Shown piece by piece: positions 15,466 to 31,000 of a DNA stretch of 60,000 nucleotides; the first letter of the stretch is position 1; the number at the start of each line of letters is the position of its first letter. This stretch comes from Chrysomallon squamiferum. Its lineage: Eukaryota; Mollusca; Gastropoda; Neomphalida; Peltospiridae. The position numbers were made by a program, and so were the translations under genes. The stretch is from positions 19,610,150 to 19,670,149 of the forward strand of contig CM022665.1 in the NCBI GenBank assembly GCA_012295275.1, read 5' to 3'. The notes beneath the pieces are model-generated. The model ran no database searches and had not been told where the DNA came from. It worked only from the letters and a program-made list of their open reading frames with translations.

Positions 15466-15895
15466 TGAAAACTTAATCTTGTGTTTTTTTTTTCTTTTGT
15501 TTCTTTTTAAAATTTCTTTCTCTTTCTCCTTCTCTCTCTTTTCTTCTTCCTGTTGCTTCCATATGAAAGGAACTGAAATCCTATTTGAGAGTAAAACTGG
15601 TAACATTGAAGGTAACTTGCATTGTGGTTGTTGTCACCTTACAGTTTAATATTGTTTATTTCAGTGTTCATAACATTTCTTTGTTGCTACCTGCTTACAA
15701 AACTTTATAAGCCTAAACTGAAGATAGCATGATTATTATATGGAGGAATGATGTTGATTAATATATATCTGTTTTCATATATAATGTGTAATTAAAGATG
15801 GAAACTTAAAATGTATAAATTCTGTGTTTGTTTTTTATTATAAATTGTTTAATTGACAAAATATTTACATTTATATATATATATATATATACATT

Positions 15896-15944
<49 letters not shown>

Positions 15945-15954
15945 TTATATATAC

Positions 15955-16006
<52 letters not shown>

Positions 16007-19000
16007 ATACTGATTTAATTGTGACACACTTAAGTATAGTAAAACATAATAAAAATAACTCACATATATTATATCTAATGTTCTTAATTAGTAATTATTT
16101 TTTTTAATTAAACAGTCTTTTGATGTTGTGTTTTATTATTTTTTATTTTTCAAACATTTTTATCAATAAAATTGTTTTGTTTAATCTTTTTAATACAGTC
16201 TTAAAATTTTTTGAAAGGACATGACTAGTGTTATTTAATTTTTTATATATGTATATATTGTCTTTTAGCCCTTACTTACAGTGTTTTATGTATGTGAAGT
16301 AACATACTGTTAGTTTTAGAATTACAACTTGTATCATTCTTTATGGAACAGTTTAGTTATGATTTTTAAGTTAATGTTGTCTTTTTCATGTTTTCCTTGG
16401 GTGTCTTTTTTTCTTTTTGTCTCAGTCTTCATTTGTTTGTGATTTCAAAACTGTTACATTCCACACTACTTTATTATTAATATTTTTGAACCCTATTGTT
16501 TTATTAATGAGTTTTTCAGATTATATATATATTTCTTCTCAAATTAATAAGCATTTTAATATTTCTTTGAATCAGCATGTTGATGTCTTCAGTTATCTTA
16601 ATCATAAAACTCCTTTATTTTTTTGGGTGTGATACACAATTTCTTAGCTAAAATTTTTCAGCTGAACTAAATTATTGTATTACATTATTAAAATATATTT
16701 GATAAAATAGGAGAATGTCAACTAATTATTTTTTCTGTTATTGTTATAATGATAATTATCTAACTAGCTTAAAATATTTGGAAAAATTAAATTTAAAATA
16801 AATTGTTTTTTTTCTCTGGAATATTTCCATAAGTTACTTTAATTTTTTTTCTTGAGGATGACTTTAGAAAATATTAGAACTGTTTGCAAATATGTTTTTA
16901 TCTCAAAATCATCTGAATTGTTAATGCTTTTATTTCAGGAATTGCTATTCATATTCGTCGACAAGTAATACTTGTTAGTGACTCAAGTGGAAAAGTGCAG
17001 CTTATTTCAGTAACAGGTGACTACAGAGAAGACAATCTGTATCCGAGTCTGCTTAAGCCAACAGCAATCAGCATTGACTGGCTGAATGACTGGGCTTATC
17101 TTGCCAGTAACAATCGGGTGAGCAACTGATGTTTCTGTTATTATTTAATATGTACATTTCATTATATTTAAGTTGGAAGATCATTAAAAAAAAAAGTAAT
17201 AATAAAATAAAATAAAATTTTGTTTTTAACATATAAAATAAACAAAACAATTTCTGTGTTTTTATATGCACTGCAGTTTTAAATTTAAAACTTTTTAAAG
17301 ATTTTATTTTATATTTCAGTAAATATCTTCTTATTTTTAATCCAGATGGGTTTCTGTTCCCTGAGGAATTAAGTCATTTGATTTAAAATTTTATTTTGGA
17401 ATTAGAAATATCATTTAATATTAAATGTTACAAATTAGCTCATTCTGTATTCCAGTTGTATATAGGTATAACAAAATGTTAACTGATTCACTTTTAAAGT
17501 CTTAATATTCATTTTAATGAAATTATTTTTTTTTTTATCTTTTCTTGTTTTTATTATTATTTTTTATTATTATTATTATTTTTTTTTTTTTTTCTGAGAG
17601 GAAATGGGTAACATGTTTTTTATTAGTTAAAAAAAATTCCACTGAAATATATTGACTACTTTTTAATTCTACCATTGTTCCTATATTTCAGATTGATTTT
17701 AAAGATCTTTTTATTGTATATGATACAAAAATATTTGATATTAAATATGATTTGTAAAATGATATGGATGTTTTTCATTAAGATTGTTGAGTTTTATTAA
17801 TAAATATTAAAATTAATGCTGTAAATGGCTTCAAGAAATATCTTTTTGTTCTGTTCCTCATTCAGATTTTTAGATGTCCACTTAACAGAGATGCTTGCAT
17901 AATGGTATTAGAGGGTTTACAAAGTACACCAACTGATATCAAAGTGGATCCAGTTAATGGGTAAGTAAATGAAACACCAATTTCTTTTGACATGATAGAT
18001 TTTCAAGTAGGGTAAAATAATAAATATGAAAACAAATGAAATAGATTGTGAATATCAGAATTCTTTAATGTTCTTTTAGTTTTATAATAATAAAAGAAGT
18101 AAGTGAAGAGTAACGTTTGTTTCAAGCCATATAATATGTCTTCCTCTTTTGATAATATTAAAGCTTTATCCTTTATAACAGGTTTTTGTACTTTTCTCAA
18201 TATGGAGATGATAAAGGTCTATATCGAGTTGACCTTGGTGATATTGGCAAGAATGGACCCACCTTTCCATCTCAGCTTGTATCCATTGATGATCTGTCAT
18301 CATTTGTTATTGACTTTGAAAATGTCCGACTGTACTACCCGAACAGCACTGACAACACCATGATGTCTGTGTTTGTTGATGGCACTGATAGCAGAGACAT
18401 CAGACAGAAAGTCTTGCAGCCAGACTTTTACAACATTCTCAGTATTGTCAGTTATAAAGGCCTGTTTTATTGGACAAATGGAACTAAAGTTCTGAGTGAA
18501 GAGTTCGATCCTGGTTTCAAGAAGTACAGACATAATGAACTGCTCTTTTTTGACAACTATTACCGAGGATTTAATCTCTATCACACATCAGCACAACCAA
18601 CACCAGGTTATAACACCACTTGCATCTGTCTGCTTTTAATTTTAATGCTGTGTCATGATCTGGTCAGAGAACAATATTTTCATGTTTGTTTTTTTATATT
18701 CCAGGGTGTGAATTCTATTTATTTTGGACTAATGTTATATGTTAACTTTTCCTTTTGTTTTTTGTTTTTTTGTTTTTTCTTTTCTTGATGTTATATCCCA
18801 GTTTGTGATTTCTCTCAGATTTCTGAAATATTTTGGTATTACATATCATTTTGATTTAAATACACTTATTGAATGTACGTTTGGAATCATGTTTTCCACT
18901 TTTTAAATTAAACAACTTATTTTCATAATTTAATGTTGTTTCTAGTGCCACATGTCCCCCCAAAGAAGCTTCAAGCAATGTTTACTTCACAGAGTGTTAG

Positions 19001-22000
19001 GGTCAAATGGCAGGCTCCTCCACTATTACAGTATCAAGGTTTGTATTGGGTTTTTTATTTTAGAATTATTATTAAATTGTCTATAATGGCTAGTATTGGA
19101 TTTGTAAAATTAAAACACTGTGATATTTTAACTGAATATTTCTGTTACTTTTATAAATTCACCTGTGAATTTGTGTTCAGTTTTTCTTTGGATCTAAAAA
19201 CAAATAATGTAGTTTCTAGTTCAGTTACATTTTCAGCAAGTGCTTGTTTTCAGTTTATATCAGAAGCCCAGCCAGTTATCCCATGATGAAATATATATTT
19301 TTATAGTTAGTGAGTATTAAAATAAAGCTGTGAATAACGATTATTTAAAAACAAAAAACATAATAAATACAGTAAATTATATCCGATACAGTTACAAAAC
19401 ATTGAAATTTTTGTTTCTTTTATAGTTGTTTAGTTTATTATGCTTCCCCCAGTTTTGTTAGATATTTTATTATTTTTGAAGTGCCCTTTAAAAATACGTC
19501 TATCACTCTTTCTAGAAACCACAATTTTATTATTTTCAAACAAGCTATTTATGAAATGGAGAAAAGTTGACAACTGTTAATAAATTCTGTCAATGGACTA
19601 GATTAATGAAGTATAACTTCAGTTATGTTTTGTTTATATCTATATGTAATCACTTGTATTCATTTCAGTATGTTGTTAGAATCAACATAAAACCACATAA
19701 CTGTTCAGACAATAATTATTTCATTACACATTATGAAAGATCAGCAGTATTTTTAGACTGTTTTTGGACATAATGCAAATGAAATATTCAAAATACTGTT
19801 ACTACAATCTCAAATTATATTTTAGCATCTGTTTTCTTTTAGTAAACATCTTTTAGCAGGTATAATTTAAAATATACTAATGTATTGCTTTTTTGTTGCA
19901 CTACAAATTCAGAATATCAAATTATTGTTCTTATGTAAATGGCCTTGAAATTTTTGTTGTTGCAAATATCAAATAAAAAACAGTATCTGAACAGTTTATT
20001 AATGATTAATTATATTAAATTTAAATTAGTCCATACATTTTAAAAGGCAGTAATGAAAAAGAGTACAATGCACTGATTTTTAACTGATTTTTTTAATTTT
20101 TTATTATTGTTATTATTATAGGAAAAGGGGCTTGGCAAAACTGGACATATGAACTGCAACTATCTGAAAGTGACAAGTCTCAAACAGCTTCACAGTTCTT
20201 CAATAGTAGTGTGCTTGTGTTGACCATTGAGGAACTTTTACCAGACACAAAATACTCTCTTCGTATTCGGGCTTTTTCAGAGGCTGGTTATGGGCCCTGG
20301 TCTCAGTATTTCATTGGAAGAACAATAAAAAAAGGTAAATAATAAGTGTATATCTATAGTTATTTAATCATTCTGAATATTCTGTGTTTGATTTCATTTA
20401 ATAACAGTTTTGTAACAAAGTAAATATAAATGACTTTTCAGTGATTCTGAAATAGTTAATACAAATATTTGTATTTTGTAGACAAAATTTCAGTGCGAGT
20501 TCTCATGGCAACCTCAGGTCAGATTATTGAGTCTGATATAAGTCAAAACATAGAGAGGACTGTGGTCAATTTTGTTTCAAAAGCTACAGGTATGTTGTTA
20601 TATTAAAATGTTATTCTTTAACTTCACTTCTAATAGCTTTTGTGTTTATTCGTTCACAGGTTTTAATTTACACTTTGTTATTTCCTGTTTCCACATTACT
20701 TTCTACTTATATATGTTTAATTATGCAGAATTCATTATGTGACATTTTTCTTTTCCACACAGATATTTCATGGCACAAGGATAAGCTTCTGTGGACATCC
20801 AGTTCAGGAATTCTGTCAGTGTATGATAGGAGTACTGGATGGCGATACAATATTCAGCATGTTAACTATGCAGCATGTGTTGCTTATGATTGGCTAGGGA
20901 AAAAGATATTTTGGTCAGAACCACAGCAGGGGGTGGTAAGAATATATTAATTTTCAAGACTATTAATGCATGGATATTTTAGTTTCCATATTATTAGTAC
21001 AAATTTAGTAATTATTTTGATAAAAACATTTTTACTGATTAAGTAATGCTTTTCTTTGATTTCATAGATTTGATTTTTAATAAAGTTATTGAAAATAAAT
21101 CACTTCAAATATCAGTGTTGATTTTAAACATCATCATTTAACTAATTAAAGGAATATAGCTACAAAAATTAACAGTTCAGAGATAAACGTTTTGTATATA
21201 TATATTTACAGATCAAGCGCACAGACATAAATGGATTATCAAATGAGTTCATATCTCAGGCAGCAGCTCGAGATATTGTCATAGACTCCATAGCAGGAAG
21301 AATATACTGGGCCACCATGAACTCGATTGAATCTTCATTTCTTAATGGAGAAGACCATATTGAGATATTCTCAGTACCTTACTTTTCTGGAAAACATATA
21401 ATAAGTGTTACCTTGAACTTTGATATGAAGAAAGTGTTGTGGTATGTGAAGTCATTTGAGAACCAAGATCTTTTCATGGCTGATTTGATCACAGGAGAAG
21501 GAACAAATGTTGGTGATGTCATCTCAACGGTCACACCGGCTGGCAGTTTCAGAAGCATTTCCAGGTGAATAGTGTTTTTGTGAAGGTTACTGAATTCATC
21601 ACCACTGTTAACTGACAAAATGCAACGATTATTATGATTTGTTTTCTTTTTAATTTAAAATTATATTTTTTAAATTGTCAGTGATATGAAATTTGACATG
21701 AATTCAGCTAAATAATACAGTATTTTAGCAAAAATGTTTTTTATAATTTTTGTTTTGTTTCAGATAGTTGTGTTTAAATTAAATTCAACATCCTTCATTT
21801 TACTTTGTTTAAATTTTATCTTTTAAGCTCCCAGTCAAATAATAACTTTAAAAAAAAAAAAAAAAAAATTATTACTTTAAAATTTAAAAATGTTGATAAA
21901 TTGTCTCCTTTTCCTCCATCCAGATGGTCAGGACTTCAGTATTATTCACACAGACTATTCTGGATGGATCAAACTAGTGCTTTGGTTGTTGGGAACATGG

Positions 22001-25000
22001 AATGTAATTACACATCAGTAATTAGTCCTAGCAATATTAGTGTTACAGCATTTGCTGTCATGCATCCATCAATGCACAGTTATCCAGGTTTGTAATAACA
22101 TAATTAAATTTGTTGCATATAAATGTGAAAAAATAACAGATTTAATTAAAAAATAATCTTGAAAATGTATGGATATTACAACTGTGTTGTATAATTTTTA
22201 CTGGTTTTAAAAATCTTCTTTCTTTCTTTTTTTTCTTCTATTTTTAACTTTTTCATTTTGTTTTAATTGATTTTACTGAACTGTAAGAAGTACTTTTTCA
22301 AAAATATTCCAGCTGGTGTAAATGAAAACAATTTACAAGTTATTCCAAATCCAATGAAACCATCTTCAGTGAAAATATCAGGGGCATGGTCTAGTTTTAA
22401 TCTGACTTGGAAACAAGCTACTGAAGTCAATCATGGGAAAGTCTTCTACAAAGTATATATTCAAATAGCACAGCAGTCGACACACATAGTGAGTAGAACT
22501 CTCATTTTATAGATATTCATAAATTATATTTCATTCTGTTTAGAAAAATGTACATTTAAATAACAAAGTGAAAAACAAAATTGATTTGCTAAAAAGGACA
22601 AAGCATCAATATGACCTTCAGTCTTGGAACAAAATACAGGAAGTAATAATTTTGTTATAATATCAAAAATGCCAATATTTATTTTTCATTAAAATCATGT
22701 TTATTAGTAATGTTTCTTTTAAAATTTTATGATGGAATAAAAATCAAAATTTCATGAACAGGATCAGTGCAACTGATTTTGTGAAGTTGTTCCTAATGTG
22801 TGTTTTCTGTACTGAAAAAATTGTTGTAAAACAACACAGATTGTTCATTAGAATTTAGCTCAGAAATATATTGTTTGTTTGTTGGGGGGGGGGTTGTTGT
22901 TTTTATTTATGTGTGTGTTTTTTTAGAATTAACAAAGACATATTTTGATTTTTGTTTAGGTGACTTCCAAGACATGGCATTCTGTTGAAGGACTGTCACC
23001 CTATACTCTGATGAGAGTTTCAATCCAGCCATATACATACTGGGGATATGCTGACCCTACCAGAGTATCAGTGAGATCTCCTATGTCAGGTACAGTTGAT
23101 ATTATAAATCTGGTTTACATTGTTATATATATCTTTTCTACTGCAGACACCTATACTGAAGGAAACCATTTCAGCAATATTTTAGCAAAATTAATGTCTG
23201 AAAATCCATTATCTTATTTTCTAGATTCTTTTAAATGTTGAAAGAATTGTTATTTTAAAGCTAACCTCCTGATACATTTAAAAACAATTTACTATATGTT
23301 ATAAAAAAACACTAGTTCATGTAGAAGATATCCAGTCTTGATTATATACAAAAAACAGCTGTGAATTAGTTCTTAAAATACAGCTTTGTTCACTGTCAAA
23401 TTGAAGAATGGTGAAAGAAAAACAAAACAATTCAAGTTTAATAATCTTAAAATATTCTTAAGTATTTATTTTTAAAATAGTCTATGGCATTTGGCTTAAA
23501 TAAAGGAAGGATTAAATTTGTGGTATAATGTTTAATAATTCATATTGTGAATAATGGTTTGATTTCAGTAATCAGAGAACGTTCAGCTTCTCCAAAGAAT
23601 CAAACAAGTGAGCTGGTTCTTGTTGTGGACCCTTCCTCACATTAACAAGATTTGTTTTATTCACTAAAGTTGTATTGTAATTAGCTTTCAGTTCTGTCCT
23701 ACCTGTTGATCAATGAAACATGTATCCAAAGGCATGAAATATGTTTTGGAAGTGCATGTTATTGACATAATATCTAATTTCATTATATATTCAAATACTG
23801 AGAATGTTTTTTATATTTTGTCATGATATTTTATTTTATTTTATTTGATTTGAACTCAAAATGGTAGAAAAGTTTGTTGTTACATTTATGGGTCATAATT
23901 AGATAGTCCAAAATTAACGTCATTAACCTTGAAAAGCTTTTTTTTAATTTGTGTATTTGTTATGTTGCTATTAAACTGTTCTTAACTATGTACAATGATA
24001 ATCATTCTATGTAACATTTTTTAAATTATTATTTCCTAATGTGACCATACAGTAATTTAAAAATACCATGACATTGCACATTCATTATTGATAAAATGCT
24101 GAAATGTCCATTTCTTTCAAATGTATGTGAAAACTTTCAAAGCTAAATCTCAGAAATTGCAGAGGCCTTCTAAAGTTCATTACATTTTCATCTCTTCTGT
24201 GATACACTTGTCTGTTGGTGTTTTCATAAACAATGCAATTAGTGATCCACTGGCAATAAAAGAATTATATGTATTAATTTACATACAAGATAGAAAAAGT
24301 TTGAGTCAAAAAAGAATGTTGTTTTGGGTTGTGTTTTTTTTTAATAAAATATCGCTTTTCACATGAAAATAAATTTAATATTGGTAAAAAGATACCACAG
24401 TGAAAATGATACAGATGAATTAGTTATGGTGGGATGGCATAAGCATGCAAAACAAAAGTGCACTGACAACAGTGCATTGACAATAGCACACTAAGAAAAC
24501 CACACTGACAATAGTGCTCTGACAATAAAACTTTTGTTATTATTATTATTTTAATTATTATTTAAGAAACATTTAGTTCTGAATTATAAGCACACCTAGG
24601 CAGTTATCATCTTCAGATTCTTCAAATTGTCCATTAAACAAATAACATAAACTTCAGATGTGTAGTTTCACATTATAAGGAACACCTCATAGATCATCCA
24701 CAACTTCAGTTTATACATTTTATGCCAGTCCTCCACCAAGTAGTTTGTGTGGGGTAGTCCTTGCACAGCTGTGTCATGGATGAACCAAAGAGCGAAAGTA
24801 AACATTGGATCACGACTCCGTCCTCTGAATATTTCTCCAAATACACTGGCCCAAACGAAATAAACATCCAACAAAATTGACTTGTAGACAAAACATCTCT
24901 TGCACTGCATTGTGAAAAGCCTTTTTGAAATCACTCATGACAGAAGTCGGTTGCAGATTTTCTTTCATTGCATAAATAGCTTCAAAAACTCTTCTGTACA

Positions 25001-28000
25001 TGGCCTGTGTTTTTTCTATTGCTGAATCAAAAATCGTGGTGTATCTCAAGAAGTTGCAGATCTCAGCCAAATTGTAGTTAGACACTGCTTCACTTCAATT
25101 TCAGCCACATTTGGTACATGATCATGCAGTGTTACATTTGTCCCCTGATTATTGTTCAAATGTATCTGACCTGGACATTTTTTTGAAGTACAGTGCCAAG
25201 AACCATTTCCATTACTTAAGTTTCTGTCAAAATGATAAATGAATCCATTCACAGATTTAGGCAACTGACCCTTCTGGGAAAAACTCCATTTTTGTTGAGG
25301 GGTAATTTTCATCAAGCTTTATAGTAACAGTTTGACAGTGGGTCATGGTACTGTCAAAACCTATCACAGATTCCTTTTGTGCCAGGATTAAATTTTGATC
25401 AAAATGATGGTTATTTTGTTTAGATCTGTATATAGTAACATAAGTATATGACATAAGTGCTTTGGTTGGCATGCTTTTATCATCAAACTTATGTCTTCTG
25501 CTCTTATGTTGGTGTGCCATTTGTATTTAAAATGCACTGCGAACACAGAATTATAGAAACTGTAAAGTATGACTGTTGCAACACAAAATAAAACAGTCTG
25601 CATTAATATTTGATTTTTATCTTTGTAACTAAGAACCAGTTATCTGACAATAACCCAAATATTCCAAGACAATAATTTCTCTTTCTCATGTAAATTATGT
25701 TCCAGTTATCAGTGTTGACAAAAACAAATTTTAAAATTCATTAGGAACCTGGCATTGTTCGTTTTTAGCATTACCTTTTCAGTTTTAAGAAATACTTAAT
25801 TTAGATATTTTATTTATAACTAAAATTAATGTTGTTGTGAATTATTGTTAGAATTTTAATTCATTTGCCACAAATAAAGAACATTTTACAAAATGACATT
25901 ATTATTTCCACATTTTAGAAAATGACATTATTTCCACATGTCACAGAACGTTTTTTGGAGAACAGTACCAAACAGTGCATTTAAAATTAAAAAGAACTAA
26001 TTGTAATTGTAATTAGTTTATTCCAAATGTTAGAAAATAATAATTTTAAATTTTTCTATTCAGTGCCAACTCAGCCTCTTACTCCAAGAGTTTACATTAC
26101 TCAACGAAAAAATGGCACAACATCTCTGCTGATGCTTGCTGCAGATTTCCGCTGGTCAACTCCCATCATCATCAGTGGCGTTCTGAGCCATCATATTGTA
26201 TACCACTGGATAGAAGGGCAACAAAACAGTACACAGCATGCACAAACATCTGGTATTGCAAGGCATTTTATTTTAAACAACTTGATTGCAAACCAAACCT
26301 ACTATTTTCAGGTAACAACAATAAATTAATAGTTACTGAATATGTCAGAAACTTGTTAACGGCTTTACTTTTACATTTAGAAATCCACTATATAAATTAT
26401 GTAATAGTAATTAGTTTTCCTAAGATTCAAAAGCTGTGGTTTCCTGAATTGTGTTAAATTACACTTCTTAAAATCATGGTAATAAAAATCTAAATATTTC
26501 CATTTTATGATTGTTCATTTTCTGAAAATTGTTGGTCATTTCTTCAAAGGTTGTTTAATTATTTATAATATTTTTGGTTTTATGATATAATTAATAGGTA
26601 GCAGCTTGCACAGATGTTGGATGTGGCCCAAAATCTCAAGTTGTTTCTGCAGTCACCAATGGTAAAAAATGTGATTTAACTTATAACAAAAAAAATGTTT
26701 CTACAAAATCAGTAATGAGATGTGTTTACTTACTTAGATCATACATTTTAAATGGGTTATGAGCTCAAAATTATTATTTTGAAATAAAATTTAAATTGAT
26801 TATATGTACATTACTGGGACTGAGATTTTGAAACTTTTATTTTTAAATGTATACATGTTATTCAAATCATTGATCAGATGCAAAATAGTGTAACAGTTAT
26901 ATAGATTGATTTAGTTAGTGTTTGAAAAAGATTCTTAGGAGCATAAAAAGAAATACTTCTTTTTTAATCAGTTCATGCAGTGATTACACTGACAAAGTTA
27001 AAACAACCTGTAGTGATATATTTAAATAATTCTTTTTTTTTTCTTTTTTTTTAAATTTAATCACATCAATAAGTTGTCTTAAAATAACAGGGTATTATTG
27101 ATAATGGTATTTTATATTTTGTTGATCTCCAGCTTTAAATCCAGTTCCCAAACTACTGATAGCAACAAAGTCTTCACTAAGAATTTCAGAAATGGATGGT
27201 CACCTCAAGTCACATGTCCTATTGTCCAGTATTTCCCCATCAGGTCTGGCATTCCTTGCCCAGGATGCGAGAACATTCTGGATAGAGGAAAGCAATGCAC
27301 TGTATGTGTCACAGAGCAACAAACATGTCTCAGTGAGTTCTGTTTCTACTTATTCTGCTCTATACATTTTTAAAATTAGTTTTGGCTGTCTTATTCTGAA
27401 TGCTTGTAAATTTTGTATTAATATAGATAATTATTTAATTTAATTCACTTAGCAACATCAGTTTACACTGCATAGTGAATGAATGAATGAATGTGTATGA
27501 CAGCCTTGCATGAAAAACATATTGGCTATTGGGTGTCAAATCAAAGGTAATGCTCTAAAGAGAATCCAAGAATATAAATTCTGATTTAAGGTGTTGTAGT
27601 TTAAACTGTCACATCCACATATCTGGTTATAATGGCATCCTTTTGTTGGTTATCAAAAATGGTTTATACATACTGATGTTTTAAATTTGTTTTTATTTGT
27701 ATTGTTAACACAGATATTTCTAATAATGAATATTTGGCTTCCAGTTGCAGGATTTGAATGGTACAGGCAAAGATCTCAGTATGGACTGGATTAGTAGAAC
27801 TGTATATGTTGTTGAAGAAGAAAGCAGAACAAAAAACAAAATCATGGGATACCATATTGACCAAGATACTTATGAAGAGATATTACTTAGGGAAAGGCCA
27901 GTTGGCAGCATTGTCACAGATCCTTACACAAGGTAACATTATTTCCATTTTTGCCAGTTTCACCTACAGGTTTAATGATTAATCACTATTATAGCCATTA

Positions 28001-31000
28001 TGTTTTATTTTAATGATTTTAAATAAAACTGCAGTATTTCTGAATTTGTATTTTAGTAACTGAATTTATGGATTTTTTTGCCAGTTCACTCTTCTGGACA
28101 GAGAATGATTCTAAAGGTCAAGGCCACATTTTTTATGGCAGTACAAATGGAAATGATATCACTGACCTCATTGGTGGTCAGATATCAGATGGAAACAGGA
28201 AAAAGCATGCAGATCCACAATGTAATTGTGCCAGACATGTGAATATTTCACCAGTTATAGCTGTGGATTATTCATCAAAAGGAGACACTAACATAGTATT
28301 CAGTGATGAAGACAGTTACAGTATAATGACTTCTGACAAGACAGGATGCAGATGTAAAATTGTCTTCAGTGCAACACCTGGTAACAGTCAAGGTAATTAA
28401 ATTTAAACCAGAAGATATTAGTTACATCATTTCTTTGAACATGATTTTGAACATGATTTTGAACATTTCTTTTTTTCTGTTATTCATAGTATTTTAGGCC
28501 AGTGTTCTGTTTTACTGTTGAAGCATTATACATGTTTATAATAAATGCATGTATGTTGTATGAGCTTATATATAAAAAGAAATACTGAGAATATCCAGAA
28601 TTTGTTTCAAAAATGGTATAAGATTATTTTTTAATACCCCATATTTTGAACAAATTTGTTTCACACTTTTACAATGCATTTTTGTTACTGTAAATTATTT
28701 CCAAACAGTATGAAGTACATTGTTTTAAAATCTTAACTTCTTAAACCATTACTTCATAATATTTTTAATGTTATAGGTTGTTCCATCCAACATTAGGTCG
28801 TCTTCTTCTTTTTCTTCTTCTTCTATTTCTTCTTCTTATTCTTCTTATTATTATTATTATATTTTATTGTAAAGGTCTACCTCCACACCTGATGACTGTA
28901 GACCATCTGCGAGTTTACTGGTACAACAAAAGTGAACAGAAACTTTACAGTGTTAATAAGCACACAGGTGCAGATCTTCTAACACAGGCTATTCCTGATA
29001 TACAGGACATTGTGGCTTATGGAGCTCACCTTCAGCCACTGCCAGGTACTCTATAATTAGAAGTAATGTTTTGTTTAATGTATGCCTGCACAGAAAAGGT
29101 TTTATAAGACTGCATTACATTAAAGAAATTTAGAATACTGTATTAAAATGTGCTACATCTAAAACTTAATTTAAAAAACACTAAATTCTGTACAAATAAA
29201 ATTGTAATTTTATTGCTGTAATTATGTTAAGTGTTTTTTAACTTGGTTTGCATATTTTAAAGTCTATATATCATTGTTAAAACATATGTAAATTAATTGT
29301 GGCATTTTAATTTAAAAAAGATTCTCGTATCCAATACAAACTCTTATACTGATAAAAATACAAGTGAGCACAGGTGTGAAGCCTGATAGGTTGATGGATC
29401 AGTCCTCTTCAAGTATCCACTGAGCTTTTTCCCATCTCAGTCTCACAATATGGTAAATGCTGTCATTCTGTGAGAAGTTGTAGTCCATTGATAATAACAG
29501 AACGTTTATTAAATAGTCTTTAAAATATGTATGATGGTATATAATGGCATCATCAAAAACAAATATTTTTCTAATTTTACTGTTAAACAGATTCAGCTTG
29601 TCTTGATCCTGGTCCTTACAGTAACTCTGTAGCCAGTGAGAGGATTACCAATGTTTCAATAACACTAACACTGGATGAGATGAAAAGACTTCCCCACTGT
29701 GCAGGAATCAGTCTACCACATGACAAGTACACAGTGTATTATACTAAGCAGCCAAGAAGCAGAGTTGTTGGAGAACATGTTGACTGCAGCACTGAGACCA
29801 CAAAATGCAAAACTTTGGTGTGTTTTGTTAAATATATTAGTCAGTATATAATCAGACACATGCACACACACCCCCCTACGTACACCTACACACTCCTACA
29901 CACATACATAATGTACAGTAAACCTGTTTTCTTGCTAGTTTGAGATTCAGAGAAAATTGCATTGATATTTGTTTTAATTATTAAGAGATGAAATACTATA
30001 AAAATAATAAATTAATTCTTTGTAAAATGATTTACCAAACTGGTGTCAAACAGATTAGCTTATTAATTTTCTGTTTACAGGAAACATATAAAAGGGAGAT
30101 AACAATTAAAAATTTGGAGCCATATACAGATTACATTGTGCAGGTTGCTGTTAGTAACTACTATACCGAATATCTGGCAGAAGCTCTTGGTCCAGCTATT
30201 ATTTACAGAACAAATGAAGGAGGTAAGCATAGAAATGTGTACCAGTGTTCAGCGTTATAATATTTGAAATAACATTTCATAATAATTTGTTTATTTCAGA
30301 AACAAACAAAAAAAATAAATAAATTAAATAAATTAAAATAAATTAAAAAACAAACAAAATTCTACATAATTTTTAAATATATGTTGGTTTAGATAGTAGC
30401 AGATCATGCATTTTATGCATTTTTAAATAGTATTTTCCATATCTGATTTGTTTTATTATTATCTTATTTAATCATGTATCCTTTGAACAAATAAGTTAAA
30501 TGTGAAACAAGTGTCATGTCTAAATATGTTTCTTGAGATATGTTCATAGTTATTTTTAAATAAATTTGACATTTTTCATGTGGATTAGATTGTTTTATGT
30601 GCTGTTTTGTTGGGTTTTTTCTCTTCAGAATATATAATACAAAATGTGGAATTATTATTATTATTTGTTTTACTTTTATTTAATTATAATATTTTGTTAT
30701 AATGCAATTTCAGTACCTTCAACTGCTCGCAATGTGACTGTCATTGTGTTAACACCAGTTGAAATACAAGTTGAATGGTTCCCTCCTGCCAATCCTAGAG
30801 GCCCTCTTGAAAACATTACATATGTTGTTAAGTGGTCAACACTTACTTCATCTGGAGTGTACTTGGAAGGACAGACAGAAAGATCTGCTGTCAGACAAAT
30901 TAAGATTGGAAAATTTTACACATACCTAAAGAGTATGCAACCAAAGCATACTTATCTTATTAAGGCAAGCATTTTAATATTAAATATATTTCAGTGTTTA

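Larger units (their letters stand above)
23090..26063 (+). other. Intron with candidate terminal exon and antisense transposase fossil
   Basis: 3.0 kb between the two FN3 domains that follow propeller 2. It holds the possible alternative last exon (23569-23645), a short tandem repeat (24459-24530), the FLYWCH/MULE pseudogene on the minus strand (about 24680-25320) and a tandem duplication (25881-25935). Confidence 0.85.

Noticed and set aside
15806-16063. Minus-strand 85-residue Tyr/Ile-rich open frame
   Set aside because: Encoded entirely by the (TA)n array.
18607-18788. Read-through of exon 7 into a hydrophobic C-terminus
   Set aside because: A weak donor (GTTATA) makes retention conceivable, but T-rich intron always yields Phe/Leu/Cys residues. 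The spliced phase-1 product continues directly into a proper FN3 start.
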